From Agapanthus africanus (lineage: Eukaryota > Streptophyta > Magnoliopsida > Asparagales > Amaryllidaceae): a stretch of 64,000 bases of DNA. Location: assembly GCA_030015575.1 (NCBI GenBank), contig JASDDO010000001.1, forward strand, positions 134,993,988 through 135,057,987. The letters run 5' to 3'. Below are positions 24,101 to 35,894 of this stretch, piece by piece. How positions within the stretch are numbered: the stretch's first letter is position 1; each line of letters opens with the position of its first letter. The notes under the pieces are model-generated. The model worked only from the letters and a program-made list of their open reading frames with translations. It searched no databases and was not told the origin of the DNA. The position numbers and the translations under genes are program-made.

Positions 24101-25601
24101 TGCTTGACTTAGCTTGTTAGTTAGTAGTTTGATATGATATTAGTGTACCTGCCTTACATGCCTAGTTTATTAATCATACATTGCAACTTGGTTATTGATA
24201 CCATATGCATTCATTATCATTGTCATATGCACTTATGATGATTTCTTGAGATTTATGATATTTCTGGATTTCGGGGAAAGCCGCAAAATTTACAACTTAT
24301 GATCTTTTAAAATTTAAAATGTTGCGGTTTTCTAGTGATGTAAAGTGTCGTCCACTATGAGTTTGCTGTGGTTTTCGAGATCCGTGTCGAGGAGTGGAGG
24401 AACCGTCACGGGTACATGGTGGGCCCGGTATGGTACCCCGGGGCAAGAGGAATGTGGTGTTGACGTTGAGCCTGGCTGGGGAGCACTACCTACCGGTGAT
24501 ATTACCCGACGCGTCGGATATCCGGAGGATACCGTCGTGGTCTTGAGATGGATGGTAGGGGCCGGTCTGGACTGACGGCGCCCTAGATATTGAGATTGAG
24601 ACATTGATATTTCGAGATAGTGAGATTTATATTTTGTGTCGATGCTAGACACTGTTGATACTGATTTCATTTATGATACCTCAGTTTAAAAATACGAAGG
24701 AAATCTCACTAATTTATGAAAACAGTTTCTTCATTTACATGTATTCTGTTTTCATGCATGCATACCTCATTCATATGATATATTACTACCTGAGGCACTG
24801 ACACGGGCACATGAGTTTACACTCGGGTTAGATATTTACCCTAGCCATTGTTATAGGCTGCATGTTATATACATTTTTTGAGGATATATTATGATCATTG
24901 ACCTAGGATTGCGTTATTTATGCGATTTCTGTGCGTAGATGTTTTTCTATTCACGAGTTGGCAACTCACCCCCGTTGTGCCCCAGTTTCTTGCAGGTTTT
25001 GCCGTACAGGTTTAGTTACGGCTTTGCGGGCTCAGATTCATTCGGGTGACTTGCTAGTAGGTGGGTTTTTCTTGTATCGTACCCATCATTTTACCTTGTA
25101 TAATATTATTCCGTTGTATCTAGTAAATTCCATCAACCAAACATGTATTTATCGAGATAGAGACCAGTGTTGTTTATTCTTTCGACCTTAGAGTCGCTCG
25201 TTATATTTCTGGTGGTTTTGAGTTTCCTTTTGAGTTTTGATCCTCGCCGTTGGCGTTGTATATTTTATTGCTTGTGTGGTTGTGACCGTCGATTGATGAA
25301 GAGCTAGCTCCCGCTTGGGGATGCATTTTTCTTGATTTCGTATACTATTCATGTTGTATCCCGTTTGGGAGCCAGTATTTACAAAGGAGACTCTGCCGAT
25401 ATTTTCAGTAAATTTTTGATGTTTTTAAAAACCGCATAATTCGGCTTATGCTATTGAACTACTTGCTTTAAGTTGGTTTTCCTGCACTCTACTACTTTTC
25501 TTGGTTTGGATTTCTGGGTTTTCGGTTTACTTAGATTACGTACGCCTTGAGACGTTCGTAGTTTAAGTGCCGGTCATGTTCCGTACTTTCGGGTCGTGAC
25601 A
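21129..25601 (+). repeat. 3' LTR of LARD (4473 bp)
   Basis: Near-identical to 13930-18404, ending GTCGTGACA and followed by the target duplication ATGTA at 25602-25606. Many small open frames occur in duplicate in both LTRs; they reflect the LTR pair, not genes. Confidence 0.96.
24003..24068 (+). promoter_or_regulatory. LARD LTR hairpin, 3' LTR copy
   Basis: Same arms as in the 5' LTR (24003-24013 and 24058-24068), with the same C-G replacement relative to other LARD LTRs. Confidence 0.7.
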
Positions 25602-26847
25602 ATGTACATGACCCAGCCAGAGGGCTTCGTAGATAGTGGGAGTAGCGGAAATGTGTGCAAGCCGTTTAAATCAATCTACGGATTAAAGCAGGCATCACAG
25701 AGTTGGAGCATCTGTTTTGATGTGGTAGTCAAAGAGTTTGACTTCATTAAAAATGTAGATGAACCTTGTGTATACAAGTAGGTTGCAGAGAGTAAGGTCT
25801 TCTTCCTCGTATTGTACGTGGATGACATACTCTTGGTAGGAAATGATGTTCCTATGCTGCACTCTGTCAAGCTCTTCTTATCACAAAGATTCTCCATGAA
25901 GGATCTGGGTGATGCCTCCTACATCCCGGGGATTAAGATCTACAGAGAAAGATCTAAACGGATGTTGGGATTGTCCCAATCCAGGTACATTGACACCATA
26001 CTAAAGAGGTTTAGTATGGAAAATTCCAAGCGTAGGAATTTACCCACGATCTCAGGAATCACTCTCTCCAAAGAGACGTAGGAATTTACCCACGATCTCA
26101 GGAATCACTCTCTCCAAAGAGGTGTCCCCCAAGACTGATTTGGAGAGGGCTCGCATGCAATAGATACCCTATGCTTCGGCAGTCGGGTATATCATGTATG
26201 CGATGTTATGTACCCAACCGGATGTAGCGTACGCACTTAGTGTTGTAAGCATGTATCAATCGGATCCTGGAGAGAATCACTGGACAGCTGTGAAGAACAT
26301 TCTTAAGTACTTGAGAAGGACTAAAGTAATATTCTTGGTGTATGGTAACGGTGAACTCCAAGTGGTGTCCTTTACCGATTCGAGCTTCCAGAGTGATAAG
26401 GACGACTCTAAGTCGGTCTCGGGTTTTATCTTTACCCTCAATGGAAGGGAGGTATGTTGGAAGAGTTCCAAGCAAGATACCGTGGCAGACTCGACGATGG
26501 AGGCTGAATACATCGCTGCCAACGATGCCGCCAAAGAGGCTGTCTGGATGAAGAAGTTCATAACTGAACTTGGTGTGGTTCCATCCATTGAGCATCCAAT
26601 ACCTTTGTATTGCGATAACAATGGAGCTGTAGCTTTAGCTAAGGAACCCAGGTCCCATCAGTGATCTAGGCATATTCTGAGGCGGTATCATCTGATCCGG
26701 GAGATAGTTGATCGCCGGGAGATCGAGGTTAGGAGAGTTGACACGAAGAATAACACGGCGGATCCACTCACGAAGGTCATTCCCCAGATACAATTTGAGA
26801 GACTCTACGGAATGTTGGGTATGAGATACTACAACAACCGGCCTTAG
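25602..26847 (+). pseudogene. Copia A reverse transcriptase and RNase H, 3' fragment
   Basis: The frame resumes with the QPEGF block, SIYGLKQAS, then the catalytic YVDD box (about 25815-25826), and the connection region (TQPDVAYAL near 26212). RNase H follows, with FTDSSFQSDKDD, a TMEAEYIAA block and the C-terminal DTKNNTADPLTK, ending with TAG at 26845-26847. Damage: a stop after CVYK (about 25780), a 46-bp tandem duplication at 26031-26122 that shifts the frame, and a TGA after RSHQ (about 26662). RNase H is otherwise well preserved. In life it would copy and degrade element RNA in virus-like particles. Confidence 0.93.
26031..26122 (+). repeat. 46-bp tandem duplication inside copia A pol
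   Basis: Two adjacent copies (26031-26076 and 26077-26122) begin CGTAGGAATTTACCC. As 46 is not a multiple of three, the duplication breaks the frame between RT and RNase H. Confidence 0.9.
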
Positions 26848-26850
26848 TGC

Positions 26851-26861
26851 AAGTGGGAGAT
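26851..26861 (+). other. Polypurine tract of copia A
   Basis: AAGTGGGAGAT, directly before the 3' LTR start TGTTAGTTG. Confidence 0.88.
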
Positions 26862-27821
26862 TGTTAGTTGTATATATGCCCTAGAGACCATTATTGTACA
26901 TGATTGTATATTACAATGGATGCTTGGACATATATAGAGAGGACTTTCTTTCTCGACATGATAGTATGCTATCTGGTTGCTCTTTATCTTAATATGTAGA
27001 CTAGTATTGTGATACTGTCTTGCTCTCACATGTTGATAAAGCCCTTAGGATGTGTACTTGACTACCAGGATTATGATGCAGATCATACTAGTGGGGCCAG
27101 GGTAGTCCATAAGTTCAGCCTTTAATTGTTCCTAGTCATGGGAGTATCGAGACAGGGCATCGATATTCCAGAGTAGACTAGTATGTACGTTTCTTGACCC
27201 TGTATGGGGCGATGGATGATCCCACATCCATTGGTTTTTGACATCAAAGATTGTACACAGGTGCTCATTGGAAAATGGGTACACCAAACAGGACTCGCTG
27301 AGAACTCCTAGATGGTATTATACCTAACGTCAGATAGCAGTTCTTTGGTGACACTGGTACAGGTTAGTCTTTAGACCCGAGATCGTCATAGAGTCTTGTG
27401 TGATTCCCACTGTGCTTTGATTTCCTCCCTACCACGTTTAAGAGAGTATGCAAACAGGTGGATTTTGGGTACAGTCCCGAGTCACATGGAGGCAATGAGC
27501 GATAGGAGGGGTTTCGTCTCTTTCGGTATTGGGGGTTGATGTTGCGCTATGCTCATTTGGCCATAACAGGAAGTCCCTGGCCATGGCTGATGATGAGATT
27601 TACTGGTAAGTGTTATCAGTAGTTTCTCGACCCATTATGAGTCTCACATCGGCATGACTTATCAAGTTATTGGGGTATGACGTTTACCACCCCAGACTCG
27701 ATATGCGACATTTCTAACGAAGAGACCGGACTGTACGGTAGTGTTACTTACTGGATTCACGGGAGTATGGACAAGCTTGCTTGTTGATCTTCTGATCGCT
27801 CAATACCTGTGTAGCCATTAC
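26862..27821 (+). repeat. 3' LTR of copia A, first part
   Basis: It begins TGTTAGTTGTATATATGCC with a TATA box TATATAG at 26931-26937. It is cut after ATTAC (27817-27821) by copia B. Alignment with the E LTR shows the uninterrupted sequence would read CCGTTACG here. Confidence 0.9.
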
Positions 27822-28632
27822 TGTAGGGATTCTCTAGCACAATCCTAGGGTTTGGGTTGCATCATACATGCTATAATAAAAATTTAGGGGGTGCTAAATA
27901 ATACCAACCATGAATCGAACTAGAAAAATAGGGTAACAACAATAAGTATCATATACAAAGTTGTGTCTAACACTAAGAGGTAAGTAATACAACCTTTGTA
28001 GACCTCCTCTTTTGACTCCTTGGATCGAGTAGGGTTTCAACCGGTTTGCTAGAATTCTGACGAGTCTACGATGATTCACCACGAAGTCCCTTTGCTCAAG
28101 CTCTTAGCTTCACTTGATCTATTAAGAGGTGAAGTAAACAACCTACACTAATGGGCTAGACTAGTATAGATTGGTGATGTGGGTTTGGATCTCACTCAAA
28201 AACCTTTTCTTTTTAATTTCTTCTCTCACTTTTGAAAACCTAGAGAGCTTGAAAGAGAGAGAGGAAGAAGGAGATGGCTTAACTTGACTCAAGTTAGAAT
28301 AATCATCATATGAAAAATAATCCCAAGTGAATGAATTTATGCCATGCTTAACTATGGTTACAAAATATCTAGATATTTTGTGACTTGAGTTTAAGAAAAA
28401 CCATGAGCTAAAACCATGGGCAATTAAACCATGGTACTAATCCCATTTTGCTTTTCTCAAATAATCAAAATATACAAATATGTAACCATATAAGCCTTGC
28501 ATTGCCACCACCAATGTATCATCAACCATGACACATGTATGCTTGCATGTGTGCATCCATATCAACATATACATACACTCATGCATGCATCATTAAGAAA
28601 TATGTTTTAATAAATGAGCTAATGAACTTAAT

Positions 28633-28655
28633 ATTAAATCAACACTTGATTTAAT
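28633..28655 (-). promoter_or_regulatory. Dyad with 3-nt loop in copia B 3' LTR
   Basis: ATTAAATCAA and TTGATTTAAT flank CAC, a perfect 10-bp dyad. The partner LTR has it at 41377-41399. B has one such unit where D and E have two. Confidence 0.6.
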
Positions 28656-29688
28656 AACCCGGTCATATCACATACGACCCGTCCAATAGTAAACACCCGA
28701 TTAAAATATGGTATCCAATACACGCATTTAATCGAGCTCCCGCGCATATCTCATATGCACCCTACATCTTTTCGCCTGAGCTAGGAGACCCCTTTGTGGG
28801 ACTCTAAGACTCGTCAATACGCTAGCAGTAGGAAGTGATCACATCACATACCCACAAACCGTCAGTGACACAAGCTGTACGTAACGGCTCCAAGGTATTG
28901 AGCGATCAGAAGAAACACAAGCGAACCTGTCAAAACTCCCGTCGAGCCAACTGGCAACACATACCGTACAGTCCGGTCTCTTCGTCAATAGTGCTGCATA
29001 TCAAGTCTAGGGATGGTATCATCGACCCCATTAACCCAATAGGTTATGCCGGTATATGGCTCATAACAGTTCGAGAAACTACTGATAACACTTATCAGTA
29101 AATCTCATCAGCCTAGGCCAGGGACTTCCTGTTATAACCAATCATACATAGCGCAACTACAACCCCCAATACCGGGAGAAACTAAACCCCTCATATCGCT
29201 CATTGGCTTCATGTGCCTCGGGACTGTACCCAGAATCCACCTATTTGCACGACTCAGTAGAACCGTGGTAGGGTGGAGATCAAAGTACAGTGGGAGGACA
29301 CACAAGACTCTATGACGATCTCGGGTCTACAGACTAACCTGTACCAGTGTCTGTAACATTTTATAAAAATAAAATATTATTTTTGGGGATTTTTATAATT
29401 AAATAATATTATATTGAATATTTTAATAAGGCGGTATAATTAAATACCGATAAATTGGGAAAAATTTGGAAAATTATGGAAATTACTGAAATGAGGGTGC
29501 CTTATGTGATTTATGCAAATTACAAATTTTTATGATTAATTATATTCACTTTTAATGCTAATCGCGATTAAATATCGCTAATCGCGCATTAAGCGTGTTT
29601 TGTGCACATGACATGCACCGTGTCATTTTTTCACACTTGTTACATTTCTTTCATGGTTCTTTCTCTTTATCATGCTTGGTTTTAATTT

Positions 29689-29697
29689 TATAAATAG
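29689..29697 (+). promoter_or_regulatory. TATA box in solo LTR C
   Basis: TATAAATAG about 340 bp into the LTR, followed by a purine-rich and then CT-rich stretch. It is a plausible core promoter for LARD transcription; there is no direct evidence of use. Confidence 0.5.
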
Positions 29698-31947
29698 AAG
29701 AGAAAAGAATAGAAAAGAAAAGAAAAGAAAAAAAAGAGGAAAACAATAAAAAAAATGGGGTATGGACAAGAGAGAGAGGGTGAGGGGTCAAACCTTGGGC
29801 ATGGCTCATCTCTCGTTCCTTCATCTCTTCATCTTCTTCTCTCCTCTTCATTTCCATGGCAGCACTCTCTCCTCCCTCCTCTTCAAACTCACAAAACACC
29901 ATCAAAACAACCTCAAAACCTCATCCCCACTTCATTAAAAATGTGCACAATCTCACAAGCTACACTTTGGACCAAGAAAGCAAGGGTTTTGGACACTTGG
30001 GGGCAACTCAAGAAAATTCTTGAGTTTCCAAATGAGGTAATTCCTATACCATTTGCATTGTATTTCTTTCACTTTAGCTTCCATGTTTGATTTGAAGTGT
30101 TTTAGTGATGTTTAGTGAGGATAGGAAATTCCATGTTAGGGTTTAAGGAAAACTTAAATTGAGATAGTGTAATTGAGGTTTGTTAAGGCCATATAACCCC
30201 TCTAGTGTAAGTTTCATGGACTGAAACCATAGACTTAAACCCAAAACCCCAACTTAGAAACCCCGATATCGGAGAATTGTGGATTCTGTGAGGGTATATT
30301 GACATCTGCTATCATCCGGGACACCTGAAAAATATTTAGCAAGCATAGTGATGTGTGCAGGTGACCAGGAGTCTACCATTGAAATCCCAGCCCCTAACTC
30401 CTAACTAAGGCCGCAAATATATCCTTTCTGGCCGCAATTTGTGGCCAGAGCAGGGAATCATTGGTTCGTTCTGGGTCCAGGGCTTTATCTCCAGTTAAAT
30501 AGACCCTCCATATGTGCAAAATTGGCAAATTTCACTTAGGGTAAAATCTGGGACCGTTTTCATGAGTTGCTGTTTTGATTCGGGGTTATATTTTTCGTAT
30601 TTTGGATTCTAGATTTTATTATTTGTGTTTTACCTCGATCACTTGACGTTTATACGACGATATCGAGGGTTGTTTGGTGGTTTGAAAGGCGTAGTTCGTA
30701 GGTTCTAACCTATAGGCTATTAGCGTGTCGTTTTGGTTTTGAATTGGGTTTTAATGCGGCACGATACATTATGATGTATAGGTACCCCCACGAGGACTTC
30801 TAGACAACAAGCAAGTGCGTGGCGACGTCGGCAACGGCAAGTGAAGAGCAAAGTGAGTAGATTATATCTACGGGGGAAGTCGGGTGGATGGCGTATAGCA
30901 CCCCCGCAGTTCGTAGTGTAGTTGATGATATGTTGTATATTTACATATGTGTTGTGAATTTGGATGATAGTGTCGTGGTTGATTTCTTAGTCGCGAACCA
31001 TAGAATAGGTTTGTACACACGCGCACACACCCTTGCATGCATTATTATTATTACTTATGCGTATATGGGGATACGTATATATATACACACACATGCACAT
31101 AGGTATAGGACTAGGCGTGTATATATATATATACGTATACCTACACATGGATGATGAGGATTGTACATGGTATTTGGAGATGAGTCGATGAGATTGGGCA
31201 TGATGCCACGAGATCGGTGATGTGATTTGGATCGTATTATGAGATACGGCATGTGATGATAGCGGATCGGTAGGCGATGTGTTTTCATACACACGCATTT
31301 ATATATATGTTGATGGTATCAGATCGTACTAGACTGTAGATCAGTACCCCTAATTCATGATTGTGATGATAAGGATACCAGATAAATGATGAGATAGATG
31401 TGATAGTTGACCCATACCCAGATTTGGGATGCCGTACGACGGATGTACCGTACGAGCTAACTATGATGATAGATCCACACTCTTGACTCGAGAATGTCAT
31501 ATGATATATTGTATCGTACGTGGTACTATTGAGGCGGGATCACCGACTATTATATATGTATATATATACATCGACTCAGATGTAGGTGGTTTCCATACCC
31601 CTTTCGGTTGGTTTGTTAGTTAGACCTTTAGTTTACCTAGTAGATGTTAGAATGGACCCGAGTCATACCTGTTTCAAAACTAACGAATCGTGAGTATTTT
31701 AAAGACAGGTCAAGGGATTCTACGGGTATTTTCAAAAGACGCATCTTTCCTTAAAAACTCCGTAGCCCTTATTTTTTTCTAAACACCACGATTCGTGTTA
31801 TTTCAAATGGCAAAACTGTATGACATATATATATTGATGTAGATTCTTCACTGTTGTGTTCATTATTCATTTCCGCATATTCTTAGAATTGCATGTGTAA
31901 ATGTGTTTATTGTTATATTAAACCCATGCTGTCAGGACACCAGCACC

Positions 31948-31991
31948 ATTATCGATGATGCGTACGGCTCACACACTTCATCATCGATAAT
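31948..31991 (+). promoter_or_regulatory. LARD LTR hairpin, copy in C with short loop
   Basis: Perfect arms ATTATCGATGATG (31948-31960) and CATCATCGATAAT (31979-31991) enclose an 18-nt loop, against 40-44 nt in the other copies. Loop sequence is deleted while both arms remain perfect. Confidence 0.72.
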
Positions 31992-34217
31992 TACCATGTC
32001 ACTACACAGTAGGATTGTTGCATCAAGATATGACTCTTTGTATGACATACTTGCATACATACATATTTGCACATACATAGATGATTCTGGCTTGATTTTG
32101 GAGATTTGGGAACCGCATGATATATTTTTAAACTGGATTCATTTAAAAGAGCGGTTTTCCATCGATATGTGCATATTACTATTTTATGTTGCATGATATA
32201 CTGATATGTTTACATTTCTATTATATGTCACATACATCATGCTTTATGATTATACGCATTTCGATATGTTGTTTCCATGATATTTCTGGATTTGAGAACC
32301 GTGGGTATTTCAAAAGAAAGCATATACTGTTTTAAAAACCTGGTTTCTCTTGATATGATATTTCAGTGCATCCACCATACGTTTTCTCGGTTCTGAGACG
32401 TGTGCTTGAAACCCGATTCGAGGAGTTGGATGATCCGTTTATGGGTTCATGGTGGACCCGGTATGGTTCCCTGGGGCGAGAATGTTTTTTGTGGAGTAGA
32501 CGATGAGCCTAGCAGGGTGGCGAGTACCTACCGGTGATTGGTTGGACCTGGCGGTTATCCGGAGGATACCGACCGGAGTCGAGAGATGGATATGGGCCGA
32601 CCCGTTCTGCCGGAGCCCGCGGGCCGATCCCGCAGACAGAGCCCAAGATATATGAGGATTTACGTGTCGATGCTGGACACGGGTTTCATGATGTTTCGAG
32701 TGTCGATGCTGGACACTCAGGTGCCATGATTTTGATGTGTCGCGAGAGGCACACGTTGATTTATATCCTCATACTTCCATGCATATGCTTTTATGATATT
32801 TACATCCATGATGTTTTTGTGTCATTGGTTGACACGTGGACGAGATCCACATGCATACAGGCATTGATTACATAGTAGGATGATATTCACATACTTATAG
32901 ACTTCATGATATAGTTGACACTGATTTCATGATGATTACTTTGATCACACCTCATGTTTATGATATGTTGCTACCTGAGGCACTGACACGAGCACTTGGT
33001 ATTACACTTGGTATAGATGTTTACCCTTGCCACCTTTTTATGCTTCAGACTTTATCATATTGAGGATGTATATTACTGATCGTATTGACCTGGGATGGAG
33101 TCATACATACGATTTCTGCTCTGTGATGTTCTCTACTCACGAGTTGGCAACTCACCCCCGTTGTGCCACAGTTCTTGCAGGTTTTGCCGTACAGGTTTCA
33201 TTGCGGCTTTCTGGCACACTGCTTCCATTCTAGGTGATTGCTTTGGTAGGTGGGTTCACTCGCATCGTGACCACCATTGTACCATTTATTTATATTCAGT
33301 TGTATCTAGTAAAACTCCATCAACCAGACTTGTATATTGTTTCAGACTTAAAAACCAGTTGTTTATTCTTTCGACCTTAGAGTCGCACGTTGTATTATTA
33401 TGGTTTTCTTGATATTTTGAGTTTCCTTTTGAGTTTTGATCCTCGCCCTTCGGCGTTGTATATTATATTTCTTGCATGGTTGTGACCGTTGATTGACGAA
33501 GAGCTAGCTCCCGCTTGGGGATGTCTTTTATCATTGTGCATATATTATTCATGTTGTACCCGTTTGGGGCCAGTGTTTACAAAGGAAACTCTGCCGAAAT
33601 TTTCAGAAAAGACTTGAGATTTTAAAAATACATACTTCAGCTTATGTTATTAAAACCCCCTTGTTTTATAACATGTTTTTTTCACTTCTTTCTTTAAATG
33701 GTTTAGATTTCTGGGTTTTCTTGGCTTACCTGAATTAGATAGGGTCCTATAGACTTCATACGATTCAAGTGCCAGTCACGTGCCATTTCGGGTTGTGACA
33801 GTGTCACCTGAGAACTGCTATTCGAAAATAGATATAATACCATATAGGAGTTCTCGGCGAGTCCGTTCAGTGTACCCAGTCTCACTGAGCACCCGTATAC
33901 GGTCTTTGGTGTCACCACACCAATGGATATGGGACCATCCATCGCCCATCATATGGGACAAGCAACGTATACGCTAGTCTACTCTGGAAATATCGATGTC
34001 CCATCTCGATACACCCATGATTAGGAACATTTTAAGGATATTCTTGTAAACTACACATGCCCTACCAGTATGATCCGCATCATAATCTCACCAGTCAAGC
34101 AAATATCCTAAGGGCTTTATCAACATGTACCAAACGAATAAGAAGCATGATCAAATGAACATGTCAAGATAAAGTACAACCAGATAGCATACTATCATGT
34201 CAAGCAAGAATGTCTCC

Positions 34218-34220
<3 letters not shown>

Positions 34221-34268
<48 letters not shown>
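34221..34268. repeat. (AT)15(AC)9 microsatellite in copia B 3' LTR
   Basis: It sits at the place where other copia LTRs here carry the TATA box. The partner LTR has only an (AC)n run (about 42536-42551). Confidence 0.9.
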
Positions 34269-34269
<1 letters not shown>

Positions 34270-34323
34270 TACCGGTACATACACTATCATATAATGGCCT
34301 CTAGGGCATACATATATCCAACA

Positions 34324-34334
34324 ATCTCCCACTT
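34324..34334 (-). other. Polypurine tract of copia B
   Basis: Minus strand AAGTGGGAGAT immediately before the 3' LTR. Confidence 0.88.
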
Positions 34335-34337
34335 GCA

Positions 34338-35432
34338 CTAAGGCCAGTTATTGGCATATCTCATACCCAACATCTCAAAAAGTCGCTTATGCTGCGGCAG
34401 AGGGAGGGCCTTGGTGAGTGGATCCGCGGTGTTATCTTTTGTATCTACTCTCCAAATCTCGATCTCGCGGCGATCAACTATCTCCCGGATCAGATGATAT
34501 TGCCTGAGGATGTGTCTGGATCGCTGATGGGACCTGGGCTCTTTGGCCAACGCCATAGCCCCATTATTATCACAATACAATGGCATTGGATCAATAATGG
34601 TTGGAACTACTTCTAGCTCCAAGATGAACTTCCTCATCTAGACGGCTTCCGTGGCAGCATCATTTGCAGCAATATACTCAGCTTCCATCGTGGAGTCCGC
34701 AACGGTATCCTGTTTGGAACTCTTCCAACATACCGCCCCTCCATTGAGGGTAAAGACAAACCCAGAGATAGATTCGCTGTCATCCTTATCACTCTGGAAG
34801 CTCGAATCGGTAAAGGCCTCCATTTGGAGATCTCCGTTACCATACACCAAGAACATTTCTTTAGTCTTTTGTAAGTACTTAAGAATGTTCTTCATAGCTG
34901 TCCAGTGATTCTCCCCTGTGTTGGATTGATACCTGCTTACTATACCCAGTGCATAAGCTACATCAGGGCGTGTACATAACATCGCATACATTATAGATCT
35001 TACAGCAGAAGCGTAGGGTATAATGCTCATGCGAGCTCTCTCTTCATCAGTCTTTGGGCAAAAGTCCTTGGAGAGAGTGACTCCATGACTAGCGGGTAAG
35101 GCACCCCGCTTGGAGTCTTCCATACTAAACCTCTTTAGGATGGTGTTAATGTACATGGTTTGGGACAATCCCAACAACCTTTTAGATCTATGCCTATAGA
35201 TCTTCATGCCCAATATGTACGAGGCATCACCCAGGTCCTTCATAGAGAACCTCTGTGATAAGAACAGTTTGACCGACTGTAGCATAGGAACATCGTTTCC
35301 TATCAGAAGAATGTCATCCACGTACAATACGAGGAATGTGACAGTACTTCCTACAATCTTCTTATAAACACAAGGTTCATCTGGATTTTTGACGAAATCA
35401 AACTCTTTGATAACATCATCAAAACAGATGTT
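34338..35432 (-). pseudogene. Copia B RT C-terminal part and RNase H
   Basis: The reading begins just after a TAG that replaces the W of the KQASRSW block. It continues through DEPCVYKK, the catalytic YVDD (about 35313-35324), SMKDLGDASYILGMKIYR, and the connection block TRPDVAYALGIVSRYQ. RNase H follows with FTDSSFQSDKDD and TMEAEYIAANDAA. A second TAG replaces W just after ATEAV (about 34635-34637). The last segment (34338-34634) carries the YCDNNGAMALAKEPRSHQ block and DTKDNTADPLTKA, and ends in a natural stop. Both stops are TGG to TAG, that is G-to-A changes. The polymerase and RNase H residues themselves look intact. Confidence 0.93.
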
Positions 35433-35894
35433 CTAACTCCGTGATGCCTGCTTTAATCCATAGATGGATTTAAGTAACCTACATGCTTTCCCGCTGCTCC
35501 CACTATCAATGAAGCCTTCTGGCTGATCCATATAAACGCATTCTTCTAAATCACCATTTAGAAAAGCAGTTTTAATGTCCATCTGCCAGATTTCATAGTC
35601 GTAGTGAGCAGCAATAGCAAGTAGGATTCGAATGGATTTAAGCATGGCTACAGGAGAAAAGGTTTCGTCATAGTCCAGTCCTGGTCTTTGCCGAAATCCT
35701 TTTACCACAAGCCTTGCCTTATAGGTCTCCACCTGCCCATATACACTGATCTTTCTCTTAAAAATCCATTTGCACCCTATAGGTTTTACCCTAAAGGGTA
35801 CATCATCCAAAGTCCATACTTTGTTGGTGTACATAGACTCCATTTCGGATTTCATGGCATCCAGCCACTTCACAGAGTCACCACTCGTGATAGC
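35433..35894 (-). pseudogene. Copia B RT N-terminal part
   Basis: KWLDAMKSEM, IGCKWIFKRK, KARLVVKGFRQ, TFSPVAMLKSI, then QMDIKTAFLNG with the first catalytic Asp, VYMDQPEGF and SIYGLKQASRS. It is bounded upstream by a TAA directly after DDPTSFQ, where relatives have an acidic residue, and downstream by TAG in place of Trp. The protein sequence is otherwise typical of a plant Ty1/copia RT. Confidence 0.93.

Larger units (their letters stand above)
13930..25601 (+). mobile_element. Complete LARD inserted in copia A RT
   Basis: The 5' LTR (4475 bp), an initiator-Met primer site, a 2724-bp internal domain without a recognisable gene, a polypurine tract and the 3' LTR (4473 bp) are all present, flanked by the duplication ATGTA (13925-13929 and 25602-25606). 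By eye the LTRs differ by about 19 substitutions and one indel, roughly 0.4%, so the insertion is young. Structure and size fit a large retrotransposon derivative: a non-autonomous element moved by another element's proteins. The donor lineage is not shown; the LTR ends and purine tract look more gypsy-like than copia-like. Confidence 0.95.
29352..33800 (+). mobile_element. Solo LTR C of a LARD-family element (4449 bp)
   Basis: It starts TGTAACATTTTAT and ends GGGTTGTGACA, flanked by perfect 5-bp duplications GTGTC (29347-29351 and 33801-33805). No internal domain or second LTR is present, so it is the product of LTR-LTR recombination. Its 5' end matches LARD G better than the young LARD, placing C and G in one subfamily. 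It has no gene; small frames over A/G-rich or CT-rich stretches are not credible. Confidence 0.95.
27822..34323 (-). repeat. 3' LTR of copia B, interrupted by solo LTR C
   Basis: Its two parts (27822-29351 and 33801-34323) match the intact partner LTR at 40578-42606. Without C and one duplication copy it is about 2048 bp. One dyad is at 28633-28655. Confidence 0.93.
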
